Positions 33,692-42,668 of a stretch of 64,000 nucleotides of DNA are shown one piece after another. The notes below the pieces were generated by a model. The model had not been told where the DNA came from. It did not search any database and saw nothing but the letters and a program-made list of their open reading frames with translations. Position numbers and translations under genes: made by a program. How positions within the stretch are numbered: the first letter of the stretch is position 1; each line of letters begins with the position of its first letter. The DNA comes from Polyangiaceae bacterium (GTDB lineage: Bacteria; Myxococcota_A; Polyangia; Polyangiales; Polyangiaceae), in contig JADJYE010000016.1 in assembly GCA_016719945.1 (NCBI GenBank), positions 11,760-75,759 on the forward strand, in the 5' to 3' direction.

Positions 33692-33877
33692 ATGAGGACC
33701 GACGGGCTCAAGAAGCTGGAGCCGCAAGAGCTGGACGAGGAGGACGACGACGCGGAGGCGCCGATCAGCCACCAGTGCGTGGACTGCCGAGCGCAGTCGC
33801 CGCCGACGCGCACCCAGCACACCCTCTCGTCCGTAGGTGTTGAGGTCGACCCCAGGGACGCGCTCTTCGAGTGCTAG
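33692..33877 (+). CDS. Possible small CxxC protein
   Basis: A 61-residue frame with a plausible ribosome site (GGGAGGGAAGG before the ATG). The first half is acidic (LDEEDDDAEA). A CVDC pair (CVDCRAQSPPTRTQHTL) resembles the start of small zinc-binding proteins common in myxobacteria, but the remainder is short and ends FEC. It might be a truncated copy or a real tiny protein. It ends 42 bases before the lipoprotein gene at 33919. I am not sure it is expressed. Confidence 0.35.
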   Translation: MRTDGLKKLEPQELDEEDDDAEAPISHQCVDCRAQSPPTRTQHTLSSVGVEVDPRDALFEC

Positions 33878-33918
33878 CCTGGTAGGAACGGCCCCCGCTG
33901 GCTTAGGAGGATCCCCGT

Positions 33919-34716
33919 ATGAACGTCTCGCGGTCGCTCTTCATGGTCGTCGCTCTCGTGGGTGGTCTGAGCACCGGCTGCCATGCTCGAGTGTACGGCC
34001 ACGCCCACGTTCGCTACGTCGAGCCGGCGCCGGTCGTCTTCGTCGATGCTCCTGACCTCGTCTTCGTCGAGCCGGGCATCTACGTGGTGCGCGACTGCGA
34101 CCACGCCGTCTACTACATCGACGGCTACTACTACTCGTATCGCGGGGGCTCCTGGTACCACGCGTCCCACTGGAACGACCCCTGGGTGTCGGTGAACATC
34201 AACGTCGTCCCCAGCGTGGTCGTGCACCGCGACCATCGCACCTACGTGCGCTACCACGGGCACGCGGGTGCCCACGTCATGCGGGACGAGCGACCCCGCC
34301 GTCACGCGGCCAACCCGAGCCAAGGCGGAGGTCACCAGGCGTCTCAGCCGTCGCGCCAGGGCTCCTCCCCGAGTCACGGGAGCTCCGCGCCCGAGCACAA
34401 CACCCGGTCGGCGAACATGAGCGACGCGCACGCGTCGGGCAAGGTCTCGTCGGCGCCTCAACCGTCCCATGCGACGCCCGCGAGGAGCGACAACGATCCG
34501 AAGGAGATGCGGATCAAGACCGACGCGGACATCGGCCAGCGGTCGAAGGACGACGGGCCCAGCAAGCCGTCGAAGAGCGAGCCCACGACCCGCGCGTCGG
34601 CGTCCCCGTCGCCCATGAAGCCGGCAGCGCAGCCGTCGAAGAGCAAGTCGAGCCCGGCGGCCTCGGCCCCCGCCACGAAGAAGGCGCCCACGAAGAAGGT
34701 GAAGAAGAAGAAGTAG
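33919..34716 (+). CDS. Lipoprotein with Tyr/His-rich head and basic Ser/Lys tail
   Basis: A 265-residue protein with signal and lipobox (GGLSTGC). A compact domain of about 75 residues is rich in Tyr, Val and His (YVVRDCDHAVYYIDGYYYSY, SWYHASHWNDPWVSVNINVV), similar in feel to small YXWGX-type surface domains. The long remainder is disordered, Ser/Pro/Lys-rich, ending VKKKK. A strong AGGAGG precedes the ATG. The basic tail may bind anionic wall or surface polymers (inference). Its last codons form half of an inverted repeat with the convergent gene. Confidence 0.75.
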   Translation: MNVSRSLFMVVALVGGLSTGCHARVYGHAHVRYVEPAPVVFVDAPDLVFVEPGIYVVRDCDHAVYYIDGYYYSYRGGSWYHASHWNDPWVSVNINVVPSVVVHRDHRTYVRYHGHAGAHVMRDERPRRHAANPSQGGGHQASQPSRQGSSPSHGSSAPEHNTRSANMSDAHASGKVSSAPQPSHATPARSDNDPKEMRIKTDADIGQRSKDDGPSKPSKSEPTTRASASPSPMKPAAQPSKSKSSPAASAPATKKAPTKKVKKKK

Positions 34717-34743
34717 CCCTCGGGCCCCTCACTTCTTCTTCTT
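34702..34743. terminator. Bidirectional hairpin between convergent genes
   Basis: AAGAAGAAGAAGT (34702-34714) is perfectly complementary to ACTTCTTCTTCTT (34731-34743), with a 16-base loop rich in C and G. Each arm codes for the poly-Lys end of one of the two convergent genes. The hairpin could stop or stabilise both transcripts. No U-tract follows, so function as a terminator is tentative. Confidence 0.45.
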
Positions 34744-36012
34744 GGGGGCTGCGTTCTCGCAGCCCTCCTTCTTTCCGAGCGAACAGGCTTTCCTGAAGGG
34801 CTCGAGCGCGGCGTCGGGGTCTTTGGGAAGCCCGACGCCGTCGCGCATCGCGACCCCGAGCTCGATACACGCGGCCGCGTGAGCGAGTGTACAGCCGCGC
34901 TCGAGCGCGTCCTTGGCGCGCTTCGCATCGGGCTTGCCGAGCGTGTTGCGCAGCGACGCGCCGCCGAGCGCGAGGCACGCGGTCCCGTCGCCTCGGTCGC
35001 AGGCCGCTCCCAGCTGCTCGACCGCTCGCGACCTGTCGGCCTCGCTCTTCGACGCGATCGCCAGGGCCAGACACGCCGCGCCGTGGCCCAGGTCGCAGGC
35101 CCGCGCGCGCAGCTTGGAGGCGCGCCCCCCGTCGCCGAGCTGCGCCGACCAGACCTCGCTCGCCTCGTGGCACCCCTCGGCGATCTTCGCGTCGCAGCGA
35201 CCCTCGAGCACCTTCGCGAGGCGCTCGTGGGCTCCTCGCGCGTCCCCCTTCTTCGCCTCGGCGAGCTCTCGACACCCCTCCGGGAGGCCGGCGTCGCAGG
35301 CCCTCTCGAACGCGGAGGCGCTCGCGCTCGGGTCGGCGGGAACACCCCGCCCGCGCGCCTGGGCGCGGCCGAGGCTGAGGCAGGCGCGCCCGTCGCGCTT
35401 GTCGCACGCGCTCGCCCAGAGCTTCGCGGCGCTCTGGTTGGCCGCCTCGGCGCGCGAGAGATCGGCCTTGATGCCCCACCCGTTGGTGAACACGACCCCG
35501 AGCCTCGCGCACGCGTCGGCCTCCGCGCCCTTGCACGCGGCCTCGAGCAGCGGCACCGCGCGCAGGTAGCCCTTGATCGCGCGATCGGGGTCCGGAAATC
35601 GCAAGTCGCCGGTCCACCTTCGCTCGGCGGCGAGCGCGCAGGCCACGCCGTCGCCGAGCTCACACGCCTTGTCCTCGAGCTCGAGCGCGCTCGAGGGGCT
35701 GCGCGGCTCGGGGAGGCCGAGCAGCGTGAGCCTCGACAGCTCGCGACACGCTACGGCGACGCCCGCCTCGCAGTCACGGCGGAGGGCCGCGGACGCCGCG
35801 ACGAAGTCGGCCTTCGACTCTGCGTCGCGGGCCCCGGCGCCGCAGTCGCTCGTGCTCGAGGGCACGCACGGCCCCGCGGCGGACGCCGACGCGCCCGACG
35901 GCGGTGGAGGTCCCTCGGCCGCCGGCTGGGAGGACGGACAGCCCGTCGCCACGAGCAGCCCCACGCTCAAGGCCTCGAGCCGCGTCCAGCGATGGTGCCC
36001 GCCGCGAACCAT
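34729..36012 (-). CDS. Sel1-like repeat lipoprotein with paired cysteines
   Basis: About 427 residues. The lipobox is LLVATGC after a short signal. A Ser/Pro linker is followed by about ten Sel1/HcpA-like helical repeats. Each has an ACELGDGVAC-type cysteine pair and a later Gly (ACDLGHGAACLALAIA, ACDRGDGTACLALG, GCTLAHAAACIELGVAMRDG). Such repeats fold as disulfide-locked superhelices outside the cell and mediate protein-protein contact. I chose ATG 36012 because the signal peptide begins right there and GGGGAA lies upstream. A GTG at 36027 is the alternative. The kinase at 36704 carries the same repeat type. Confidence 0.88.
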   Translation of the reverse strand: MVRGGHHRWTRLEALSVGLLVATGCPSSQPAAEGPPPPSGASASAAGPCVPSSTSDCGAGARDAESKADFVAASAALRRDCEAGVAVACRELSRLTLLGLPEPRSPSSALELEDKACELGDGVACALAAERRWTGDLRFPDPDRAIKGYLRAVPLLEAACKGAEADACARLGVVFTNGWGIKADLSRAEAANQSAAKLWASACDKRDGRACLSLGRAQARGRGVPADPSASASAFERACDAGLPEGCRELAEAKKGDARGAHERLAKVLEGRCDAKIAEGCHEASEVWSAQLGDGGRASKLRARACDLGHGAACLALAIASKSEADRSRAVEQLGAACDRGDGTACLALGGASLRNTLGKPDAKRAKDALERGCTLAHAAACIELGVAMRDGVGLPKDPDAALEPFRKACSLGKKEGCENAAPKKKK

Positions 36013-36140
36013 TTCCCCGATGGGCACGCTAACACCGAACGTTGGCTCGGCGGGCGAGCGCTCGAGAGCTGGCGTTACGGCATGGCCCGGTCAGCCCCTC
36101 GCAGGGCACGTCGTCATCTGGTAGGTTCCGTGCCCCCCAC

Positions 36141-36223
<83 letters not shown>

Positions 36224-36232
36224 CAAAAGGCA

Positions 36233-36250
36233 GCGTCGCGTACGCGACGC
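36233..36250. terminator. 18-base palindrome after the tRNA, possible bidirectional terminator
   Basis: GCGTCGCG-TA-CGCGACGC is a perfect inverted repeat starting 10 bases after the tRNA end and 15 bases before the stop of the convergent His-rich gene. It can form a stable GC stem on either transcript. There is no T-run, so it is at most a weak or factor-dependent terminator. Confidence 0.4.
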
Positions 36251-36264
36251 GCGAGCGCTGCGCT

Positions 36265-36561
36265 TCAGTCGACGACGACCCAGATGCCGGCGCGCAGGTG
36301 GTGGCCGCAGCCCTCGCGGTGGACGTGGCTCTGCTCGTAGTACCACTCGTTTCGGTACTGGTAGTGGCCGCACGAGTGGTCGTGGGCGTGCCCGCGGACG
36401 ACCACCCAAGGCACGCCTCGGTGGTGGACATGGCCGTGCGCGTGGGGCTTCGGGATGTTGATGTGCGGCCCCTTCACCGAGGCGCGCATGGAGCCGCGCA
36501 CGTAGCAGCCAGACGAGCCGATCGAGATGAGCGCGAGCAGCGCGAGCGATGCGAGCTTCAT
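36265..36561 (-). CDS. Small histidine-rich lipoprotein
   Basis: A 98-residue protein with signal peptide and lipobox (GSSGC, about Cys19). The mature part has about 14 histidines in 80 residues (PKPHAHGHVHHRGVPW, RGHAHDHSCGHYQYRNEWYY, SHVHREGCGHHLRAG) and two further cysteines. AGGAGG sits five bases before the ATG. The His/Cys spacing suggests a metal-binding surface or periplasmic protein (zinc, nickel or copper), though no known family fits. It is convergent with the tRNA and divergent from the kinase at 36704. Confidence 0.75.
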   Translation of the reverse strand: MKLASLALLALISIGSSGCYVRGSMRASVKGPHINIPKPHAHGHVHHRGVPWVVVRGHAHDHSCGHYQYRNEWYYEQSHVHREGCGHHLRAGIWVVVD

Positions 36562-36703
36562 GGTCCCTCCTGCCGGGCGAGAAGCCTCAGGGTACGGCAG
36601 GGGCGCGCGGATCTTCTCGCGAAAATTTCGCGAGCTCGGGAGAGAAACGTGCTCCGGCGCGCCTTGCGTCGGAGCACGTTCGGCCGTTTCCTGGCTTGTT
36701 CGT

Positions 36704-39589
36704 ATGGCTCGTGACGCGTTCGGGTGGATCGGCACGGTCGTCGGCGGCCGCTACGTGGTCGACGACGTCGTCGGCGAAGGCGGCTTCGCGATCGTTTACC
36801 GCGGCCGTCACCGCGACATCGGCACGAAGGTCGCGCTCAAGTGCCTCAAGATGCCAGGCCACTTCACGGCGGCCGCGCGTGAGATCTTGATCGACCGCTT
36901 CAAGGAGGAGGGCAGGGTCCTCTCGAAGCTGAGCGAGCACCCCAACATCGTGCGGGCGCTCGACTTCGGGGTCGCGGAGGGCAAGGCCGATCCCATCCCG
37001 TACTTGGTGCTCGAATGGCTGGAGGGCGAGACGCTCGAGGCGATGATCGCGCGTCGCCGAACAGCAGGGGGAGCCGCGACACCTCGTGAGGCCTTACGCG
37101 TCATGGTGCCGGTCGTGGGCGCCCTCGCCTTCGCGCACCGCCTCGGGATCGCGCACCGAGACATCAAGCCGGCCAACATCTTCCTCGCCGGAACCGCCGC
37201 GGGCATCGTGCCCAAGGTGCTCGACTTCGGGATCGCCAAGGCGATGCAGGAGGGCGAGACCTGCACGCAGCTCGCGACCCGCACCTCGAGCGGCTTCCAC
37301 GCGTTCTCTCCGCCTCACGGCGCCCCCGAGCAGTTCAGGCCCAAGGCGTTCGGCCCCACCGGTCCATGGACCGATGTGCACGGCGCCGGGCTGCTCCTGT
37401 GCGAGCTGTTGACCGGTCGCCCCGTCTTCGACGGGGACGACCACGGCGACTTCTTCGTGGCGTCCACGTCGCCCGAGCGGGCGACCCCTCGCTCGCGCGG
37501 CGTCTTCGTCTCCGACGCGCTCGAGCGCGTCTGCGCGCGCGCGACCGCCACGCAGCCGAGGGACCGCTTCCGCGACGCGACCGAGATGCAGGACGCCCTC
37601 CTCGCGTGCGCCGCCGAGAGCGGAGCCGACGCGCCGCCCCCCGCCGCCGCCAACAAGACAATGCCAGCAGAGCCGATCCCCGGCGCCGCGCCGCTGACCG
37701 AGCAGCGCGGTTCGGCGCCTGCGCCGGAGCAGCGAACGTCGGCGCCTTTCGCCGAGCACACGGCGGACCGCGGCGTCTCGAGCACGATCGGCCGCTTCGC
37801 ACCGTCGCCAGCGAAGCGCAAGCCGCGCTCGAAGGCGCCCATCATCGTGGGCGCCGCCGTCGCCGCAGGCGTCCTCGGCGTCGGAGGCTTCTTCCTCTTC
37901 TCTGGCGGCTCGAAGACCACGAAGAAGACCAAGAGCTCGGCCAGCGCGAGCGACGAGGCGGCGAAGGCGGACGCGGCGTGCAAGGCGGCCGACTCTGCCG
38001 AGTGCCGCGCAGCGTGCGACGGTGGCTCGACGACCGCGTGCGCCCGCGAAGGCGACGCGCTCGCCAGCAAGAGGCTCCTCACCAACGAAGACTGGGCTCG
38101 CGGGGTGAAGGTCCTCGACGTCGCGTGCAACGCCAAGCACTTCGGCGCGTGCGCCGACCTCGCAAAAATGCTCCGCGACGTGCGCGGAACCCCGGATCCC
38201 AAGCGCGCCCTCGCGGTCGCGCAGATGGCGTGCGACGGCGGCGACCTCGATGGGTGTCGGCGGCTCGCGGGGCACCACGTCGATGGCATCGCCACCGCGC
38301 GGGATCGAGCCAAAGGGACGGCGCTCCTCGTGCGCGCGTGTGACGGTGGCCTGCGGGCCGCGTGCGTGGATTTGGCAACGACGCTGATGAGCGGGCCCCG
38401 CGCAGGCCGCGATCCGGTGAAGGCGGTGTCGTTGCTCAAGCCTCACTGCGACGCAGGGGAGCAAGCTGCCTGCGTGGGGCTGGCTTGGCACCATCTAACG
38501 GGCGTCGGCGTCCCTCAGGACCTCGGAGCGGTCGCCAGTCTGTCGAAGAGTGCCTGTGAGCTCGGCGATGGTGACGGGTGCGCTCGCTTTGGTACCCAAC
38601 ATCTACGCGGACATGGCGCTCCAAAAGACGACGCCAAAGCCGTCGCGCTCTACCAGTCCGCGTGTGACAGCGGGAGCGTCGATGGCTGCATCGAGCTCGC
38701 GAATGCCCATATGAACGGCCTCGGAGGTCTCGCGCGAGACCTCGAGCCTGCCCTCAGCCTCGCGCGGCGCGGATGTGCCACGGGAAACGCTCGCGCTTGC
38801 GTCGCCCTCGCGCACTACCGGACCGTCAAAGGTGAAGTGACGCCTGCTCTGAAGGACATGGAGGACGCCTGTCGAGCGGGAGAGTGGCTGGCTTGCACGA
38901 GCGCAGCCCGCTCACACCTTCGAGGGTCCGGAGTTGCTCGCGACGTCCAGGTTGGGATCTCCCTCGTGCAGCGCGGCTGCGAGCTCGGCGACGACGTCTC
39001 GTGCTCGATCCAGTCGGTCTACTACAGGACGGGGGAGGGCCTTCCGAAGGACGTGACCCGCGGTGTCTCGATGGCGGCCGAGGCGTGCGGCCAAGGCTCG
39101 GGACACGGCTGCGCCAACAGCGGGTGGGCCTATCAGTACGGGGCAGGGGTGCCGAAGGACGAGAGTCGAGCCGCCACCTACTACGATCGCGCGTGCAAGA
39201 TGGGTGAGTCCCTCGGCTGCGCGAACTACGCTTCCCTGCGCTACGCTCAAGATCCACCCCTCTCGCGGAAGCTGTTCGAAGAGGCGTGCGCGATGCTGAG
39301 CTATCGCGCGTGCGCCACCGCTGGTGGCATGTACGAGCGTGGCCATGGAGGGCTCAAGAACGCGTCTCGTGCGGCCGAGCTCTACCAACTCGCCTGTAAT
39401 GACACGACGAACTTCTCGAACTCTGCCGTGCTGGGCTGCACCGAGCTCGCGCGCCTACACGAGCAAGGGATCGGCGTTCCCAAGAACGAGGTGACGGCGA
39501 AGATGCTCTACGCGAAGGCCTGCAAGCTCTACTTCGGCACGCCCGAGGACAAGGGCGTTGGCGAGACGGCCTGTCGTAAGGCGAAGTAG
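36704..39589 (+). CDS. Ser/Thr protein kinase with extracytoplasmic Cys-paired Sel1 repeats
   Basis: A 961-residue receptor-like kinase. The catalytic domain (about 15-300) has GEGGFAIVY, VALKCLK, HRDIKPAN, DFGIAK and GAPEQF. A Pro/Ala linker and a membrane helix (about 380-402: APIIVGAAVAAGVLGVGGFF) follow. The remaining 550 residues are about fifteen Sel1/HcpA-like repeats with paired cysteines (ACDGGDLDGCRRLAGHHVDG, ACELGDGDGCARFG, GCATGNARACVALAHYR). It probably senses a protein or wall fragment through the repeats. I put the start at ATG 36704, where the kinase fold begins. The frame also runs upstream, without domain similarity. Confidence 0.92.
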   Translation: MARDAFGWIGTVVGGRYVVDDVVGEGGFAIVYRGRHRDIGTKVALKCLKMPGHFTAAAREILIDRFKEEGRVLSKLSEHPNIVRALDFGVAEGKADPIPYLVLEWLEGETLEAMIARRRTAGGAATPREALRVMVPVVGALAFAHRLGIAHRDIKPANIFLAGTAAGIVPKVLDFGIAKAMQEGETCTQLATRTSSGFHAFSPPHGAPEQFRPKAFGPTGPWTDVHGAGLLLCELLTGRPVFDGDDHGDFFVASTSPERATPRSRGVFVSDALERVCARATATQPRDRFRDATEMQDALLACAAESGADAPPPAAANKTMPAEPIPGAAPLTEQRGSAPAPEQRTSAPFAEHTADRGVSSTIGRFAPSPAKRKPRSKAPIIVGAAVAAGVLGVGGFFLFSGGSKTTKKTKSSASASDEAAKADAACKAADSAECRAACDGGSTTACAREGDALASKRLLTNEDWARGVKVLDVACNAKHFGACADLAKMLRDVRGTPDPKRALAVAQMACDGGDLDGCRRLAGHHVDGIATARDRAKGTALLVRACDGGLRAACVDLATTLMSGPRAGRDPVKAVSLLKPHCDAGEQAACVGLAWHHLTGVGVPQDLGAVASLSKSACELGDGDGCARFGTQHLRGHGAPKDDAKAVALYQSACDSGSVDGCIELANAHMNGLGGLARDLEPALSLARRGCATGNARACVALAHYRTVKGEVTPALKDMEDACRAGEWLACTSAARSHLRGSGVARDVQVGISLVQRGCELGDDVSCSIQSVYYRTGEGLPKDVTRGVSMAAEACGQGSGHGCANSGWAYQYGAGVPKDESRAATYYDRACKMGESLGCANYASLRYAQDPPLSRKLFEEACAMLSYRACATAGGMYERGHGGLKNASRAAELYQLACNDTTNFSNSAVLGCTELARLHEQGIGVPKNEVTAKMLYAKACKLYFGTPEDKGVGETACRKAK

Positions 39590-39593
39590 GGCG

Positions 39594-40223
39594 TCACAGG
39601 CTCTGCACGATCCACGTGAGCAAGGCGCCCGCGACGACGCCCAGCCCGAACAGCCACGGCCCACCCAGGCGGGTCTTCTGCAGCGGCAGGACGACCTCGT
39701 CGATCACCATCGGGTCGAGCGCGGCCCCGGCCTCGGTCAGCGCGGCCTCGGACACAGGCGCGGCCGGGCGCAGCAGCGCAGCCTGGTCGTTGGCTGCGCG
39801 CGCCGCGGGCGGCCGCTCACTCATCGTCGACGGCGGGAGGAAGGCGGGGAGGGAGTGGCGCGGGTTGTTCACCACCGAGGCCGGAGGCGCACCGAAGGTC
39901 GGAGGGGGTGGAGGCGTCGAGCCCGCGGGGACCAACGGCCAGTCTTCACGCGTCTGCGTCAGCGACCTGAAATATTGGGCTCTTGAGCTGACCGGTGCGG
40001 GCGGCGTCGCCGGCAGCGCGGCCCCCGGACGTGTCGACGAGCGAGGCCTCACCGCCGCGCGGCTGGAGGGAGGCGGCGCCGGGGGAGGCGGGATGACCCG
40101 CAGGGCCATGGGCCGCGGAACCTTGGGCGCGACCCGAACGCCCGACCGGGGCGCCTCGGAAGGCGAGGCGGAGGCGGGCTCGGAGGCATCGACCAGAGCG
40201 TGCGAGGAGGGTTGTGTGGCCAT
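39594..40223 (-). CDS. Proline-rich tail-anchored membrane protein
   Basis: A 209-residue protein of mostly disordered sequence rich in Pro, Ala, Ser and Arg, with one C-terminal hydrophobic helix (about 187-206: GGPWLFGLGVVAGALLTWIV). No signal peptide, so it is probably a tail-anchored inner-membrane protein. It is convergent with the kinase (stops 4 bases apart). The start at ATG 40223 is preferred. An earlier ATG would add 14 residues. No family recognised. Confidence 0.6.
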   Translation of the reverse strand: MATQPSSHALVDASEPASASPSEAPRSGVRVAPKVPRPMALRVIPPPPAPPPSSRAAVRPRSSTRPGAALPATPPAPVSSRAQYFRSLTQTREDWPLVPAGSTPPPPPTFGAPPASVVNNPRHSLPAFLPPSTMSERPPAARAANDQAALLRPAAPVSEAALTEAGAALDPMVIDEVVLPLQKTRLGGPWLFGLGVVAGALLTWIVQSL

Positions 40224-40436
40224 GGCGGGCGAACTTCGTCTGGCAAGGTTGATGCCGGACCACACCTGACCGCCGCGTCCGGCGCAGCGGTATCATTTTC
40301 ACCTGGCTCGCCGGATGACCGTCGCGCACCCCCGATCTGGGCCCCGCGGGAGCGAGCAGTGGGTCGAAGGCAGCACGGGGTGATGGATCGTCGATCCCCC
40401 GGATCGCGGCCGCGCGGTTGGCGATACCATCGGCTC

Positions 40437-42665
40437 ATGGTCGATGTTGCCCGTCGCTCGCTCCGCTCCGTCTGGCCGTTGTTTCTCCTGGGGGGCAGCT
40501 TGTTCGCCTCGAGCTGTAGCTGCGACGGCGGGGAGGACTCCGACGAGAGCGGCGGCTCCGGCGGCTCCGGCGCCAACAACACCGGGGGCGGCGTGGTCGG
40601 CGGCGCCGGTGGGAGCACCAACAACGGCTTCACCGGCGGCGCTGGCGGTGGCACGGGCGGCGGCACGGGCGGAACCATCTCGGAGGGCGGCGCGAACGAG
40701 GGCTGCTTCTTCGTGCCGCCGCCGGGTGATTTCGCGCCCGGGCTCGACTGCTCGTGGAATGGCCCAGCCGCTGGGAGCCCCTACCAGAACTACAACGACG
40801 TGGTCATGACCCCGGTCGTCGTGAACCTCACCGACGACAACGCGGACGCGATGGTGACGCTCGACGACATCCCCGACATCGCGTTCATCGCCTACCGGCT
40901 CCAGGAGGAGAGCTGCTGCAACAGCCAAGGTGTGCTCCGCATCTTGTCGGGAGGCTGCAACGCCGACGGGACGATGGTGGAGCACGTCACCATCGGCGCG
41001 ACGGAGATCCAGGCCGACACCGGGATCGCCAACCTGTGGATGGACAACTCCGGCGGCCTGGCGGCCGGCGATCTCGACGACGACGGCTCGGTCGATCTCG
41101 TCGCCACGCTCCAGAACGGGGGGACCATCGCGTTCGAGCGCGACGGCTCCGTCAAATGGGTCCAGCAGCAGTATCCGCTGCGTCCGTCGGGCGACCACCT
41201 CGCCGGGACCACGCCGTCGATCGCGGATATCGACGCGGACGGCGCGGTCGAGATCATCCAGGGTCGAGTCGTGCTCAACGGCGTGGACGGCACCCTGAAG
41301 TGGGTGGGCACGGCGGGCGTCGGCACGAACGGCTTCATGGGCCCGGTGTCCTCCTCCGGCAACCTCGACAACGACGCGGGAGGCACGCTCGAGGTCCTCG
41401 CCGGCTCGACCGCGTACGCGTCGGACGGCTCGGTGCTGTGGACGTTCGACTTCCTCGGCAACGCGATCACGGCGGCCAACTGCCAGAGCTCGAGCTTCCC
41501 GTGCGACGGGTTCACCGCGACCGGCAACTTCGACGCCGACGCGGAGGGTGAGGTCGTCATCGTGCGCGCCGGCAAGATCTACCTCGTGAACCACGACGGC
41601 ACGCCGATGCTCGACCCGGCGACCACGCTGCCGGTCGTCGTCGACATCCCGGTCGACAACTGCAGCAAGAACGAGGGCGGGCCGCCCACGGTCGCGGACT
41701 TCGACGGCGACATGGTCCCGGAGATCGGAGTGGCCGGGTCCGACTACTACATCGTGATGGATCTCGAGTGCCTGGCGAGCCCGCTCCCAGCGCAGTGCTC
41801 GGATCCCGGCATCCGCTGGAAGGTCCCCAACGCCGATTGCTCGTCGCGCGTGACGGGGTCGAGCGTGTTCGACTTCGACGGCGACGGTAAGACCGAGGTC
41901 GTCTACAACGACGAGGACTTCTTCCGGATCTTCGACGGCACGACGGGCGCGGTCCTCACCGAGATCGCGAACCACTCTCACACCCGCCTCGAGATGCCGA
42001 TCATCGCGGACGTCGACAACGACGGGAACGCCGAGATCGTCTTCATCGAGAACGCGTCCGGCGGCACCACCCAAGGGATCCGCGTCTACGCCGACGCCTC
42101 GGACTCGTGGGTCCCGACGCGCCGCATCTGGAACCAACACGCCTACCACGTGACCAACGTCGACGAGCTCGGCGGCATCCCCGCGCCCGAAGCGGCGAAC
42201 TGGCTCGAGCCGACGACCTCGACGCCCGCCGGCGTGATGAACAACTTCCGGCAGAACCTCCCGGCGTTCGACGTCTTCGCCGCGCCGGACCTCACCGTGG
42301 AGCTCACCATCAGCGAGGCCACCTGCCCCGCGACGCTGAGCCTCATCGCGCAGGTGTGCAACGAGGGCGCGCTGCAGGTCGGCGCCGGTGTCCCGGTGAG
42401 CTTCTGGGACATCGCGACGATGACGCAGGTCACGTGTGAGAACGCGCCGGTCGTCACCGGCTCGCCGCTCGGGCCCGGGCAGTGCCAGAACCTCACCTGC
42501 CTGCTCGCCGACCCCCCGACCGACCCTCAGAGCGTCGACATTCGCGCGTGCGTCGACAACGCCGGCTTCGAGTGCGATCAGCCGCCGGCGAAGGGCGGCA
42601 ACAACGAGTGCATCGAGGACAACAACCGCTCGGAGTCGAGCGGCGCGTGCCCCGAGATCGGTTAG
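40437..42665 (+). CDS. FG-GAP/VCBS-repeat lipoprotein
   Basis: A 742-residue surface protein. Signal and lipobox (LFASSC), a Gly/Asn linker (about 35-85), then a beta-propeller with FG-GAP/VCBS repeats and calcium-type loops (DLDDDGSVDL, DIDADGAVEI, DFDGDMVPEI, DFDGDGKTEV, DVDNDGNAEI). The later VPTRRIWNQHAYHVTNVDEL and MNNFRQNLPAFD are typical of a Polyangia family of such proteins. A C-terminal CARDB-like beta domain (TVELTISEATCPATLSLIAQ, QVCNEG) follows. It is probably an adhesion or surface-recognition protein. The start fits the signal peptide. The DciA-like gene begins 3 bases after the stop. Confidence 0.88.
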   Translation: MVDVARRSLRSVWPLFLLGGSLFASSCSCDGGEDSDESGGSGGSGANNTGGGVVGGAGGSTNNGFTGGAGGGTGGGTGGTISEGGANEGCFFVPPPGDFAPGLDCSWNGPAAGSPYQNYNDVVMTPVVVNLTDDNADAMVTLDDIPDIAFIAYRLQEESCCNSQGVLRILSGGCNADGTMVEHVTIGATEIQADTGIANLWMDNSGGLAAGDLDDDGSVDLVATLQNGGTIAFERDGSVKWVQQQYPLRPSGDHLAGTTPSIADIDADGAVEIIQGRVVLNGVDGTLKWVGTAGVGTNGFMGPVSSSGNLDNDAGGTLEVLAGSTAYASDGSVLWTFDFLGNAITAANCQSSSFPCDGFTATGNFDADAEGEVVIVRAGKIYLVNHDGTPMLDPATTLPVVVDIPVDNCSKNEGGPPTVADFDGDMVPEIGVAGSDYYIVMDLECLASPLPAQCSDPGIRWKVPNADCSSRVTGSSVFDFDGDGKTEVVYNDEDFFRIFDGTTGAVLTEIANHSHTRLEMPIIADVDNDGNAEIVFIENASGGTTQGIRVYADASDSWVPTRRIWNQHAYHVTNVDELGGIPAPEAANWLEPTTSTPAGVMNNFRQNLPAFDVFAAPDLTVELTISEATCPATLSLIAQVCNEGALQVGAGVPVSFWDIATMTQVTCENAPVVTGSPLGPGQCQNLTCLLADPPTDPQSVDIRACVDNAGFECDQPPAKGGNNECIEDNNRSESSGACPEIG

Positions 42666-42668
42666 CCG

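Noticed and set aside
33364..33822. Frames on both strands in the AT-richer gap
   Set aside because: No ribosome site, no normal codon use and no family signal. Only the small CxxC frame at 33692 is kept, at low confidence.
37094..38494. A 466-residue minus-strand frame opposite the Sel1 kinase
   Set aside because: Antisense of a kinase with intact catalytic motifs.
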